From Clostridium magnum DSM 2767 (lineage in GTDB: Bacteria > Bacillota > Clostridia > Clostridiales > Clostridiaceae): 64,000 bases of DNA. Made by a program: the position numbers and the translations under genes. The notes under the pieces are model-generated. The model searched no databases, was not told the origin of the DNA, and worked only from the letters and a program-made list of their open reading frames with translations. The stretch's first letter is position 1; every line of letters begins with the position of its first letter. This document shows positions 8,042-17,525 of this stretch, one piece after another. The DNA is taken from assembly GCF_001623875.1 (NCBI RefSeq), contig NZ_LWAE01000003.1, positions 434,001 through 498,000 on the forward strand. The letters run 5' to 3'.

Positions 8042-8854
8042 CTAGGAGACAGATTTTACTTTCTTTTTAGAATTTCTTCTGCCTGTAGGCACACACATAG
8101 GTTTTCCTACTACTGGATCTTTTATGATGCAGCACTCTAATCCAAACACATCTAATATCATTTTTTCTGTAAATATATCTTCAGCCTTTCCTTCTTTATA
8201 AATCTTACCTTTTGCTATACTGATAAGGTGATCTGCATAACGAGCAGCCTCATTCAAGTCATGGAGTACCATTACAATTGTACGACCAAAGTTCTCGTTT
8301 AACTCTTTTAATAGTTCTAATACCTCAATTTGATGGGCTAGATCCAAATAGGTTGTTGGTTCATCTAGCAATAACAAATCGGTACCTTGTGCTAAAGCCA
8401 TAGATATCCAAGCTCTCTGTCTCTGCCCGCCAGACAGAGCTTCTAATGGACGATCTTTAAACTCTAGCATTCCTGTAGCTTCTAGCGACCATCTAACAGT
8501 TTCATCATCTTCCCTAGAAGGCTTGGATAAAAAGGTTTTGTGAGGATGTCGGCCATAGTGGCATAGTTCTTTAACAGTTAACCCCTCCGGAGCCTGAGGC
8601 CCTTGAGGCAAAATCCCTAATTTTTTTGCTACATCCTTGGAAGACTGCTTATGTATCTCTTTTCCATCTAAATATGCCATTCCCTTAGTGGGCTTAATTA
8701 GTCTTGATAAAGACTTTAAAAGAGTAGACTTCCCACAACCGTTAGCTCCAATTAAGATAGTTACTTTCCCCTCTGGAATAGAAAGACTGATATCTTCAAT
8801 TACTGAAACAGCTTCATAAGAAATATATAAATTTTCTCCAGACAAAATTGCCAT
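8042..8854 (-). CDS. Iron-siderophore (FecE/FhuC-type) ABC transporter ATPase
   Basis: 270 residues with Walker [10 protein letters not shown], signature [11 protein letters not shown], Walker [14 protein letters not shown] and the H-loop VLHDLNEA, arranged as in ferrichrome/iron-dicitrate importers. The C-terminal tail is lysine-rich. A good ribosome-binding site (GAGGAGG) precedes the ATG. Upstream, the substrate-binding and permease genes are fused by deletion into a pseudogene (8887-9750), so the ATPase has no cognate permease here. It may now be useless or serve another importer. Confidence 0.9.
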   Translation of the reverse strand: MAILSGENLYISYEAVSVIEDISLSIPEGKVTILIGANGCGKSTLLKSLSRLIKPTKGMAYLDGKEIHKQSSKDVAKKLGILPQGPQAPEGLTVKELCHYGRHPHKTFLSKPSREDDETVRWSLEATGMLEFKDRPLEALSGGQRQRAWISMALAQGTDLLLLDEPTTYLDLAHQIEVLELLKELNENFGRTIVMVLHDLNEAARYADHLISIAKGKIYKEGKAEDIFTEKMILDVFGLECCIIKDPVVGKPMCVPTGRRNSKKKVKSVS

Positions 8855-8886
8855 TATTATTCCTCCTCTTCAAACACTGATACTAT

Positions 8887-9750
8887 CTATTTTTTTATAA
8901 GCAAATACAAGAAATATGGAGCTCCGATAACAGAGGTTACAATTCCTGTTGGAATCTCAACAGGCACAAAAAGTCCTTTTCCTATACTATCAGATACTAA
9001 TATTAATAGTGTTCCTAACATAGCTGAAGTTGGAAGTAAAAATTTATGCTTTAAATTTCCATAAACTATAATCACTTGATTATTTCTAACTGCTTTTAAG
9101 TCCTTCCATAGAGGATTAGTTTGCCACTGATCAATCACTGTTTTCTCTGAGGATTTCATTACAAGTATTACGTCTGGATTTAATTGCACTAACTGCTCTA
9201 AGTTCATTTCAGCATAAGCACCATTAGTTTGCTGAATAGCATTTTTCATGCCTATCTTTTCTAATAACTGTCCAGTAAATGAACTAGATGTATGTGTATT
9301 AAAAGAATCTTCTCTAACTGCTGCTGGTAAAACAGTTTTAGATCCATCAAAAGCTATCTCTGTCTTTAACTTATTTATCAAATCAGTATGTTCTGTCAAG
9401 CGTTTTTCTGACTTTTCTTCTTGGCCAACAGCTTTTGCAATGGTTTTAAAAGCAGTAATATTTTCATCATAGCTTGACTCTAAGCTTTTCAATACAATTG
9501 TAGGAGCTATTTTATTTAGTTCTTCATAAATTGCCTTGTGTCTTTTTAAATCTGCAATAATTAAATCTGGCTTTAGAGAACTTATAACTTCTAAATTTGG
9601 TTGACTTCTTGTACCTACAGAAGTATAACTGCCTACTTTTTCCGATATGGCTTTTATGAGAATATCTTTTTTATTATTATCGGCAATACCTACTGGCTTT
9701 ATATCAAGAGCAGCTAAAGCATCAACGAAAGAATATTCTAAATGAACTCT
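8887..9750 (-). pseudogene. Chimeric remnant: siderophore-binding protein fused to the end of a FecCD permease
   Basis: One open frame of about 287 codons read on the minus strand. The first part (from 9750) is a FecB/FhuD-type periplasmic-binding protein lacking its signal peptide and first strand: LEYSFVDALAAL, SLKPDLIIADLKRHKAIYEEL, LNPDVILVM and NNQVIIVYGN. Near 9055 it switches without a stop into the C-terminus of a FecCD permease: HKFLLPTSAMLG, DSIGKGLFVPVEIP, GIVTSVIGAPYFLYLLIKK. An in-frame TGA at 9751-9753 cuts the 5' end. A single internal deletion removing the end of the binding-protein gene and most of the permease gene explains this; a second loss removed the start. Downstream the ATPase gene remains intact. 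Confidence 0.88.
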
Positions 9751-9825
9751 TCATTCTTTTATATAAAAATTTAATTTTTTTTTCGTACTGATTCTTTAAA
9801 TGAATTAAATAGTTTGCACTCTTAG

Positions 9826-10827
9826 CTACTTTATATATTTCTTTACATTTACTACATGCTCCTCATAGGTTTTACTAAATACATGGCCATTTTTAGCTGC
9901 TACATAATATAAATAATCGTTAACTTCAGGATATAAAGCAGCTTCTATAGATGCCTTACCTGGAGACGCAATAGGTCCTGGTGGTAGTCCTTTGTTTAAA
10001 TAGGTATTATATTTTGATTCTACCTTAAGATGATTATAATATACTTTATCTAAATTTTTTTCACCCTTTGTATTTGCGTATATAACTGCAGCATCGATTT
10101 GTAAAACCATACCTTTTTTAATACGATTATATATTACTCCAGCTATTCTACTTCGTTCCTTATCATTTGCAGCCTCTTTTTCAATTAGAGATGCTATAGT
10201 TGTAATTTCATTAATACTCAGACCTAATTCTCTTGCTCTCAAAATATCCTTCTCTGAAAATACGGACTTGAAATTGTTAAACATCAATTTTATTATACTC
10301 TCCTCAGTTGAATTCATCGGAATATAATACGTGTCTGGTAGTAAATATCCTTCCAGATCATAAAACACGTCTTTTTTGTGTGAAATAAAAGCCTCAGTAT
10401 CTATATCTTCCAAATTAGAACGGATGAAGCTGTTCTTCTTAACCAAACCGTTTTTCTCTAATTTACTAGCAATCTGATTTAATGTATAGCCTTCTGGAAC
10501 TGTTATAATATAAAAGTCAGACTTGCCGCTTTGAAACTTAGTTAAAACATCATTAAATTTCATTTCAGGTTTTAAAATGTAATTACCACTTTTTACATTA
10601 TTCTTAAAACCAGCAGCCTTTGCATAATATCTTAGATAACTTTCAGATTTTACAACCGATTTTTTTTCTAATTCTAAAGCAATTTGTTCTATAGTTGAAT
10701 CCTTGTCGATAGTAAAATATATATCCTTTAAATTACTTATTTTACTGTACTGAAAAAAAAGATAGCCTATTGAAGATATAAATACAGCTAAAATTATTGC
10801 TAAAGTAATTACTTTTTTTTGTTTCAT
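9826..10827 (-). CDS. mltG: Endolytic transglycosylase MltG (YceG-like)
   Basis: 333 residues: an N-terminal membrane anchor (7-27), a LysM-like region and the YceG catalytic domain. Diagnostic blocks are LEGYLLPDTYYIP, the catalytic glutamate in ASLIEKEAANDKER, GVIYNRIKKGMVLQIDA, and GLPPGPIASPGKASIEAAL. MltG cleaves nascent peptidoglycan strands at the membrane and sets glycan chain length. ATG start; the ribosome-binding site is weak. It lies 88 nt downstream of an M23 peptidase gene on the same strand, forming a wall-remodelling pair. Confidence 0.93.
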   Translation of the reverse strand: MKQKKVITLAIILAVFISSIGYLFFQYSKISNLKDIYFTIDKDSTIEQIALELEKKSVVKSESYLRYYAKAAGFKNNVKSGNYILKPEMKFNDVLTKFQSGKSDFYIITVPEGYTLNQIASKLEKNGLVKKNSFIRSNLEDIDTEAFISHKKDVFYDLEGYLLPDTYYIPMNSTEESIIKLMFNNFKSVFSEKDILRARELGLSINEITTIASLIEKEAANDKERSRIAGVIYNRIKKGMVLQIDAAVIYANTKGEKNLDKVYYNHLKVESKYNTYLNKGLPPGPIASPGKASIEAALYPEVNDYLYYVAAKNGHVFSKTYEEHVVNVKKYIK

Positions 10828-10915
10828 ATTATCACAACCCCAACTTTTAGTAACTATTCGCTACTATTTATCCTTATTAAGAGTATACAACATTTATTTA
10901 CAATTTTCACTACTT

Positions 10916-12091
10916 TTAATGCACGTAATAAGCATTAGGCTCTATAGGTTGTCCATCTGAATTTCTTATTTCAAAATGAAGGTGAGGCCCTGAGGAAACA
11001 CCTGAATTACCTGAATAAGAAATTAACTGCCCTCCCTTGATAGTTTGTCCTACAGACACAGTTAACGAGGAATTATGGGCATAAACGGAGGTTATTTCTC
11101 CGTGATCAATCATAACTACATTTCCATACCCGGACATAGACTGAGCTGCTGTGACTGTACCGTCCTTTAATGCATAGATAGGTGTCCCCATTGGAACCCC
11201 TATATCTATACCTGCGTGAAGCCTGCTGTAATTTAAAACAGGGTGAAACCGCATACCAAAGGAAGATGTGATTGGATATGCTCCTCCTGTTACAGAGAAC
11301 AACTTTCCTTTAGAGCTTGTTTGTGAAGAAGATGAGCTGATACTATTTCCCCTTGCAGCTGCAACCTTACTGCTGGCTTTTTTCATTTGTTGAATAGTTT
11401 TTGCAAGTTCTTGTGATTCTGATTGTTCCCTGGAAATATTGCTTTCATAAAACTTCTTATCTTTTTCAAGTTTTGCAACCAATTCTCTTTTTTCATTAGA
11501 TACAGACTGCAGAGATTTATATTTTCTATCTGCCTCAGCCCTCAATACATCAATATTTTTCTTATTACTTTCTAATTCCGTCTTACTTTTTTCTAAATTT
11601 TCCTGACTTTCTCTAATATCATTCATAAGAGTCTTATCATACTCCATAACTTTTTTTATAATATCTATTCTGCTTATAAAATCCGGAAAATCTTTCGAAC
11701 TAAAAATTATATCCAGATATCCACTGTTTCCTGATATATACATAGCTCTAACTCTTTTTCTAAATAATTGATCCTTTTCAGAAAACTCCTGTTTTTTTAC
11801 TTCAATTTCTTTTTCCTTTTCACTTATTTGGGCGTTTAAATATACAATTTTATTTTTTAACTCCTGTAAACTTAAAGCTGCTTGATTCATATCTTTGTCT
11901 AAGACTTCTAATTCTTTTTCTACATTCTTCTTGTCTTCAGCAGTATTTTTCAATTTATCCTTTTTTAGCTCAATAGATTTGTTTATTTCGTTTAACTTGT
12001 TCTGACTGTCTTCAATTCCAGCTCCATGAGCATAAGAAAATATGGAGCTGCTGATTGCTATGGCTACTAGTAAAGCTGTGCTGCGTCTCAT
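10916..12091 (-). CDS. Secreted EnvC-like coiled-coil protein with M23 peptidase domain
   Basis: 391 residues: signal peptide 1-23, a long coiled coil about 25-235 rich in K, E and N, a Ser-rich linker 240-262, and a LytM/M23 domain from 265 to the end. The zinc-site motifs are present: HAGIDIGVPMGTPI (H and D) and HLHFEIR. This matches EnvC/NlpD-like murein hydrolases or activators; with all metal ligands present it may itself be an endopeptidase. GAGGAG precedes the ATG. It reads into mltG. Confidence 0.9.
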   Translation of the reverse strand: MRRSTALLVAIAISSSIFSYAHGAGIEDSQNKLNEINKSIELKKDKLKNTAEDKKNVEKELEVLDKDMNQAALSLQELKNKIVYLNAQISEKEKEIEVKKQEFSEKDQLFRKRVRAMYISGNSGYLDIIFSSKDFPDFISRIDIIKKVMEYDKTLMNDIRESQENLEKSKTELESNKKNIDVLRAEADRKYKSLQSVSNEKRELVAKLEKDKKFYESNISREQSESQELAKTIQQMKKASSKVAAARGNSISSSSSQTSSKGKLFSVTGGAYPITSSFGMRFHPVLNYSRLHAGIDIGVPMGTPIYALKDGTVTAAQSMSGYGNVVMIDHGEITSVYAHNSSLTVSVGQTIKGGQLISYSGNSGVSSGPHLHFEIRNSDGQPIEPNAYYVH

Positions 12092-12386
12092 ATCACTTTC
12101 TCCTCTTCATACAATAAATTTTTTCCCTAAGTATTATATCAGATTTATATGAAGATAATATAAAGACATACAAATCACCATTTTTTACTACATTTAATTT
12201 GTGGTATTGGCTTTCTAAATAGAATATGTGATAGTGGTTTCCACTCAAAGGGAATAAGAGGCCAAGTATATCTCTTTCCATTTTTAAAGGAACTGATTTT
12301 ATAAGTAATAATAAAGACTATTTTAATAGTTTGCAATAACTAATGATAGACTCTCCATTCTTCAACTATATTATACTTTTCATGCC

Positions 12387-12800
12387 TTATTTTCTTGATA
12401 GTATAATATATAGGTTTATTTTATTAAATAGAAGTTCCATAGCTACACCTACTCCTATTCCTATAGCATAAGCTATTAAATCACTCCATAAAAATCCATA
12501 TCCTAATACCAATCCTCCTAGGGTTGTTCTCCTAATACTATCTATCCAATTTGCGTGATATAACTGACTTAATTCAATAAGATAGCAAAATATTATTCCT
12601 ATTAATGCAACTCCCTTTGTCTTCATAGTTCTAAAAATAAAACCAAAGGCAATAAAACTCATTAATGCCCAAAGAGCGTCACCTAAATATGTATTCAAAA
12701 AGTCTGGTATAACATTATGCATCTTTCTTGAGGTTAATCCTAAAGCAATTACAATTGTTATCATTAATCCATATAATAATCTATTACGTTTATAACCCAC
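12387..12800 (-). CDS. DUF2809 membrane protein
   Basis: About 137 residues, four to five transmembrane helices, with the family motifs GLTSRK, YLGDALWALM, and FCYLIELSQLYHANWIDSIRRTTLGGLVLGYGF (key residues E, Q, R, G). DUF2809 proteins are small membrane proteins of unknown role. I place the start at the GTG at 12798-12800, preceded by GGAG at a 9-nt spacing; a longer frame to 12863 has no ribosome-binding site. It lies between the M23 gene and the ABC permease. Confidence 0.75.
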   Translation of the reverse strand: MGYKRNRLLYGLMITIVIALGLTSRKMHNVIPDFLNTYLGDALWALMSFIAFGFIFRTMKTKGVALIGIIFCYLIELSQLYHANWIDSIRRTTLGGLVLGYGFLWSDLIAYAIGIGVGVAMELLFNKINLYIILSRK

Positions 12801-12895
12801 TCTATTTATCTCCATTCTTAATTGACTTAGTGTAGATATTCCTATGAATATCTCTAATAGCACATTTAATAATTTAAAACTAACTTTCTTGGCTA

Positions 12896-15454
12896 TTAGT
12901 CTATTTCTCTCAACCTCTCCACTATACTCATCTTGTTTCCAAATTTATAACATAAAGCTGGTGCTATTATAGAAAATACTATAAGGAAAGGTATACAAAT
13001 TAATACAGGTGTTAACGTAAAGCGATAAGTGAAAAACCATATACCACCGGCTACAGTCTTAACTATAAAGTAATTGATAGCTACTCCAAGAGTACAAACT
13101 ATTAATATAGTAAATAAAGCGTAGTATAATCCCTCAAAAATTAGTAGTTTATAGAGCTGCTTTCTAGTCATTCCTATACTTTGAAGCATTGCATGTTCTT
13201 GTCTTCTGGATATTATATTTGTTATCATAGAATTAACAAAGTTTAGTATTCCTATAAGGGCAATTATAAAGCTGAGAGAATAGCCAATCATTCTATAAGT
13301 AGATTGGGTCTTTGCAAATTCCTTCTCAAAGGTCTTTCTAGATTTATATTCAAGCATAGGATTTTTTGTTTTAATATAGTCTGTAAGATACTTTTCTGTA
13401 CCATCTATATACTTATCTTCCATATCAAATATTGCTGTCATTATTATTGGATTGTCTGCAAAAGCTTTGAACTCATTAGAGGTCATGTAAATATCTATTC
13501 CACAGGTATTGTAAATTTTCAAAGAAATATTATATGGAATTTCTCCTATTGCTAAAACCTTATAGCTCTTTTCCTTTTCATTATCATATTTTATTTTTAT
13601 AGTATCTCCAACTTCGTAATAGCTTTCTTTCATATCTGGACCTAAAAAGAATGGCCTTCCAATAACTACATAATTTCCCGAAGCAAATTTCCCTGCATCA
13701 AAATTCCCTTTGACAATTTCTAGTTTATGTCCTATCAACTTATCCAGTCCGTATATATTCAGAGGTATTTCGCCTTTACTTAATGTTTGTTTTGATTCCT
13801 TTATATATAAATCATCACCTCCTCGTAATTTTTCTTCTTTTTTAATTGAAGTATCAAACCATTTTAAGGCCTTAGTATCAAGATTGTGATATTGTGCTCT
13901 AAAGTATACCCTTTCTATATGCTCTAAACCTTGCAATGAGTTTATTTCATTAATTGTATTTTCTGATAATGTATTTTGCCCATTATATCCCATAGCAGGA
14001 TTAAAATATGCTGCGTCAGCTATAGCGAAATCACTAATCATATTATAGCTAATATATTTTTCCATATCAAAACCAGTAACTATGGTATAGACACTATTAA
14101 GAAGTATTATACTTAAAGAAAGTGAAAGCATTACAATAAAGGCCTTTTTAAAATTTCTGAAGATATTTGCTAAAGCCATCTTGGAAGCCTTTGCTCCATT
14201 AGTTGAGTTTTTAATTTTTTTCCTTTCCGTCTTTGAAAGACCTGTATATCTTACTGCCTCTATCGGTGATATTTTCGAAGCTATCTTGGCTGGTTTTTTG
14301 CAGCTTATTGATATAGTTATAATTGAAAATAAGGCTGAACCTATAAATATCAGAGGATTAAAGGACAAGGATTTTTGTGTAATACTTAAAACTTGCATTG
14401 CAAAGGGAAGTAGTATCAAACCTAGAATATATCCTATAAAGAGCCCTGCTGGTATCCCTATCGCAGAGAGTATTCTAGCTTGATTTTTAACAATGATTTT
14501 TATTTGCTTTTCAGTAGTTCCTATGGTTTTCAACATACCGTAAAATTTAGTATCCTTTGCCACTGAAATATAGAATATATTATATATAATAAGATAACCA
14601 CTTAATAAAATAAGCAGCATCGCACCTAGCAAGCCAAGTGCTGTTCCGAAATCTAGCTGAAAGTTTGCTATAGAATAGGCCCAGTTTACCCCTGTTTCTA
14701 TATCCTTTTCTGTATATCCGCTATCTTTTAATATTTGTAAAAGCTTACCTTTTACATTAAAACTATTAGAAAAAACTACATCAACAAACATAAGACCAGA
14801 TATACTATTGGCTTCTTTAATACTTTTCTTAACATGCTTTGTATCTATACCTGCAAGCCTCGTTTTGATAAATTTATCTGACACCCAGGCTAAACTAGCT
14901 GGGGTAACTTTATCTCCCTCCCAGTATCCAGAAAGCATAAAAGTGTCCGTAACCTGCTTGCCGTTTATTTTATAAGAAAGGGTTATCTCTTTCCCTATTT
15001 CATGTGGTATTCCAAGGTTATCCAACACTATCGTATCTGTAGCTAATTCATTTGCCTTTTCAGGCATTTTTCCTTTAGTTGGTTTAGAAAACATTAATTC
15101 CGCTTCTTTATCCGTTCCATATCGTATTTCAGTAGATCTTGTTATGAGCTCTTTGTTATCAGCGGAACCTACCATTATTGAGTAACCAAGTTCTTTTATA
15201 AGTTTATGGTCTTTTATTTTGTTAAATTCTTCGTTAGTTACATACTTAAAACTACCATGAGCACTGCCTCCAACCTGACGCATAGTGCTTTCTTCTATGG
15301 ATTTTAACATACTCATTCCAATAGTGAATACGCAGGTAAACAAGATCGTTGTAAGTGCTATTGAAATTATTATAAATATATTTCTAAGTTTATTTGCTTT
15401 TAAACTCCTGATGGAGAGCTTGTAAATTGACCTCTTATTAGCAGTTTCTATCAT
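12896..15454 (-). CDS. FtsX-family ABC transporter permease
   Basis: 852 residues with two FtsX domains: an N-terminal anchor near 25-47, an extracytoplasmic domain to about 265, helices near 270-385 (first FtsX unit), a second anchor near 440-460, a second large outer domain, and a final helix block near 735-840 including SRRQEHAMLQSIGMTRKQL. This is the topology of MacB/LolCE-type mechanotransmitters that export peptides or lipids or confer resistance. Overlaps the ATPase gene by 17 nt, so the two form one complex. A membrane histidine kinase gene lies upstream, a common arrangement for antibiotic-peptide detoxification modules. Confidence 0.9.
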   Translation of the reverse strand: MIETANKRSIYKLSIRSLKANKLRNIFIIISIALTTILFTCVFTIGMSMLKSIEESTMRQVGGSAHGSFKYVTNEEFNKIKDHKLIKELGYSIMVGSADNKELITRSTEIRYGTDKEAELMFSKPTKGKMPEKANELATDTIVLDNLGIPHEIGKEITLSYKINGKQVTDTFMLSGYWEGDKVTPASLAWVSDKFIKTRLAGIDTKHVKKSIKEANSISGLMFVDVVFSNSFNVKGKLLQILKDSGYTEKDIETGVNWAYSIANFQLDFGTALGLLGAMLLILLSGYLIIYNIFYISVAKDTKFYGMLKTIGTTEKQIKIIVKNQARILSAIGIPAGLFIGYILGLILLPFAMQVLSITQKSLSFNPLIFIGSALFSIITISISCKKPAKIASKISPIEAVRYTGLSKTERKKIKNSTNGAKASKMALANIFRNFKKAFIVMLSLSLSIILLNSVYTIVTGFDMEKYISYNMISDFAIADAAYFNPAMGYNGQNTLSENTINEINSLQGLEHIERVYFRAQYHNLDTKALKWFDTSIKKEEKLRGGDDLYIKESKQTLSKGEIPLNIYGLDKLIGHKLEIVKGNFDAGKFASGNYVVIGRPFFLGPDMKESYYEVGDTIKIKYDNEKEKSYKVLAIGEIPYNISLKIYNTCGIDIYMTSNEFKAFADNPIIMTAIFDMEDKYIDGTEKYLTDYIKTKNPMLEYKSRKTFEKEFAKTQSTYRMIGYSLSFIIALIGILNFVNSMITNIISRRQEHAMLQSIGMTRKQLYKLLIFEGLYYALFTILIVCTLGVAINYFIVKTVAGGIWFFTYRFTLTPVLICIPFLIVFSIIAPALCYKFGNKMSIVERLREID

Positions 15455-16133
15455 CAGTATTCACCGCCTTATTTACAATTCTTCCATCTTCGATTCTTAT
15501 GATTCTATCCGCCATTTGAGCTATTTCTTCATTATGAGTTATCATAACTATGGTTTGGTTAAACCTCTGACCTGTAGTTTTTAATAATCCCATCACATCA
15601 AGGCTTGTCTTACTATCAAGATTTCCTGTAGGCTCATCAGCTAAAATAATGGCAGGCTTAGTTGCTAAAGCTCTTGCAATTGCTACCCTTTGTTGTTGTC
15701 CTCCTGACAGGTTATTCGGATAGTTGTTTATCTTGTCCTTCAATCCAAGTACAGATACTATATTTTCTAAATATTCCTCATCAATTTTATTTCCATCAAG
15801 CTCAATAGGAAGAACTATATTTTCATAGACATTCAATATAGGTATAAGGTTATAATTTTGAAATATAAAACCTATTTTTCTCCTTCTAAATATAGTCAGT
15901 TCTTCATCACTCAATTTAAATATTTCTTTCCCTTCAACTTCTACTGAACCAGAAGTTGGCCTGTCAAGTCCTCCAAGCATATGTAAAAGTGTACTTTTGC
16001 CACTTCCGGAAGTGCCTACAATAGCAACAAACTCCCCTTGATTAATACTTAAATCTACTTCATCTAAAGCTCTTACTGTATTCTCTCCCTCTCCGTAGAT
16101 TTTCTTTAAATCCCTAGTCTTTAAAATTAGCAT
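15438..16133 (-). CDS. MacB/LolD-type ABC transporter ATPase
   Basis: About 231 residues. Walker A is GTSGSGKST, the Q-loop GFIFQNYNLIP, the signature LSGGQQQRVAIARAL, Walker B IILADEPTGNLDS, and the H-loop ITHNEE. This is the ATPase of the adjacent FtsX permease. I start it at the ATG at 16131-16133 (MLILKTRDLKKIYG) because GGGAGG lies 8 nt upstream; a GTG/ATG ten codons further up is not supported. Read with the permease (17-nt overlap) and probably with the kinase 100 nt upstream. Confidence 0.93.
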   Translation of the reverse strand: MLILKTRDLKKIYGEGENTVRALDEVDLSINQGEFVAIVGTSGSGKSTLLHMLGGLDRPTSGSVEVEGKEIFKLSDEELTIFRRRKIGFIFQNYNLIPILNVYENIVLPIELDGNKIDEEYLENIVSVLGLKDKINNYPNNLSGGQQQRVAIARALATKPAIILADEPTGNLDSKTSLDVMGLLKTTGQRFNQTIVMITHNEEIAQMADRIIRIEDGRIVNKAVNTDDRNC

Positions 16134-16237
16134 ATCAGTTTCCTCCCAAAATATATCCTTCACATCAACATAATATACTCCATAAATCTAACAAACTGCT
16201 TTCTCAAATATAACAGTTTTGTAATATTTATATTTAT

Positions 16238-17275
16238 TTAAGTATTAGGGAGGAATACTGAAAATACAGAGCCCTTGCTAATTTGAGATTTAACCTTAAT
16301 ATATCCCCCCTGTGAGGCTATAATTTCTCTTGAAAGGTAAAGCCCTATGCCAACCCCCTCATATTGAGATACATCTTTACTTCTATAAAAACGCTTGAAT
16401 ATGGAGGTAATTTCATCTTCTCTAATTCCTATTCCAGTATCTGAAATGGCTATCTCCGTAAAAATCTCATATTGTTTAACTGTTACATCAATCCTTCCTG
16501 CTGCAGCAGTATACTTTATACCATTTTCTAGTATGTTGGTGATAGCTTCACTGGACCATTTGCTATCATGACATGCTTTAATGTCTTCCCTGCAGGATAC
16601 GTGAATTTGAATATTCTTTTTTTCAGCCTCAGAAAACACAGCGCCAATAGACCTGCTAATAGTTTGAAATACTGGCAAAAGAGCTTTATTGGCAGATATA
16701 ATTCCAACTTCAAGTCTTGACATTTTAACCAAGGATTCTATCAACCACTTAAATTTTTCAGACTGAACCCTTATGCCCTCTGCCAATTCTCGTTCTTCCT
16801 GATTTATTGTAGACCTATCAAGCAATAATTCTGAATAAAGTAATATATTAGCTATTGGTGTCTTTGTCTGATGTGAAATATCTGAAATAAGACTTTTTAT
16901 TTTATTTCGCTCTTCATCAATTGCTGCTGTAGTAGCTTTTGACATGGAAACAAAACGGTACATTTTATTTTCTAGAGCTGAAAGGGATGTTTCCTCATAG
17001 CTTATACATTTAGAATTTTCCCTATTTATTGCATTATCTATGATGCCATCAATTGCTTTAATAACTGAAGTTATCTTTTTCTTTAATAAAAGTATAAATG
17101 AAATTGTCAGTGATAAAATAAAAAAAACGTATATAAATATGGCAAGAATAAGTTGCTCCCTTTGAATGTCACTATTAAATAAGATAAATGCAGCAACAGC
17201 TAAAGTAATTGATAAAAACAGTCCTCCAAAAGCAAAATAAGTCCTATAAAATGAAGCTTCTGTAACCTTATTCAT
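16238..17275 (-). CDS. Intramembrane-sensing histidine kinase, partner regulator lost
   Basis: 345 residues. Two transmembrane helices (about 15-33 and 42-64) are joined by a loop of under ten residues, as in intramembrane sensors such as BceS. HisKA follows with His135 in SDISHQTKTPIANIL, then a HATPase domain (NILENGIKYT, SDTGIGI, GVGIGLYLSREII). The family acts with an FtsX-type ABC exporter, encoded directly downstream. Its start codon overlaps the stop of a response-regulator gene of which only 22 codons remain (17268-17336), so the kinase is orphaned unless it uses a regulator elsewhere. Confidence 0.9.
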   Translation of the reverse strand: MNKVTEASFYRTYFAFGGLFLSITLAVAAFILFNSDIQREQLILAIFIYVFFILSLTISFILLLKKKITSVIKAIDGIIDNAINRENSKCISYEETSLSALENKMYRFVSMSKATTAAIDEERNKIKSLISDISHQTKTPIANILLYSELLLDRSTINQEERELAEGIRVQSEKFKWLIESLVKMSRLEVGIISANKALLPVFQTISRSIGAVFSEAEKKNIQIHVSCREDIKACHDSKWSSEAITNILENGIKYTAAAGRIDVTVKQYEIFTEIAISDTGIGIREDEITSIFKRFYRSKDVSQYEGVGIGLYLSREIIASQGGYIKVKSQISKGSVFSVFLPNT

Positions 17276-17336
17276 TTATTCCACCACCAGACCACATATA
17301 TCCCATACCATATATTGTTTTTATATATTTAGTTAT
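17268..17336 (-). pseudogene. C-terminal remnant of an OmpR-family response regulator
   Basis: The frame ending at TAA 17268-17270 reads ITKYIKTIYGMGYMWSG and then GGINE, the last recognition-helix/wing residues of a winged-helix response regulator (compare the usual 'I.TVRGVGY' ending). Upstream the frame is closed by stops and no receiver domain is present. The stop overlaps the kinase ATG by 8 nt (ATGAATAA), which is the normal coupling in RR-HK operons, so the deletion removed about 200 codons while leaving the junction intact. Confidence 0.85.
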
Positions 17337-17378
17337 TACTATTTATTCAATTCATTTCTGATACAGCGAAAAACTCAG

Positions 17379-17435
17379 AAGTAGATATTTATCACCGCTT
17401 GTAGGTCGCTTAAATATCTACTTACAAACGGTGAT
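17379..17435. repeat. Two interlocked inverted repeats (A-B-A'-B')
   Basis: A is AAGTAGATATTTA (17379-17391) and A' its exact complement (17411-17423). B is ATCACCGCTTGTA (17391-17403) and B' its complement with one mismatch (17423-17435). The arms abut with no spacer, so A:A' and B:B' cannot both form as full hairpins. TTTTTT follows B' on the plus strand; on the minus strand GTTTTT follows the A stem after CTGA. It sits between the deleted response regulator and the end of the 575-residue gene, so it may be a two-way terminator or the scar of a rearrangement. Confidence 0.8.
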
Positions 17436-17525
17436 GTTTTTTATAGGTAACCTTATTAACAAGTGTATATTATTCACTAAAACCTAATAGATTCTATTTA
17501 TATTAATTAATGACTTTTAGAATTT

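Noticed and set aside
9751..9753. TGA in the siderophore-binding remnant as selenocysteine
   Set aside because: Not at a Cys position, no hairpin downstream and the gene is truncated on both sides.
12093..12281. 62-codon open frame upstream of the M23 gene
   Set aside because: No ribosome-binding site, poor composition and overlap with the M23 promoter region; likely chance.
17379..17435. H-type pseudoknot RNA in the interlocked repeats
   Set aside because: The 13-bp stems have no connecting loops on one side, so simultaneous pairing is sterically implausible.
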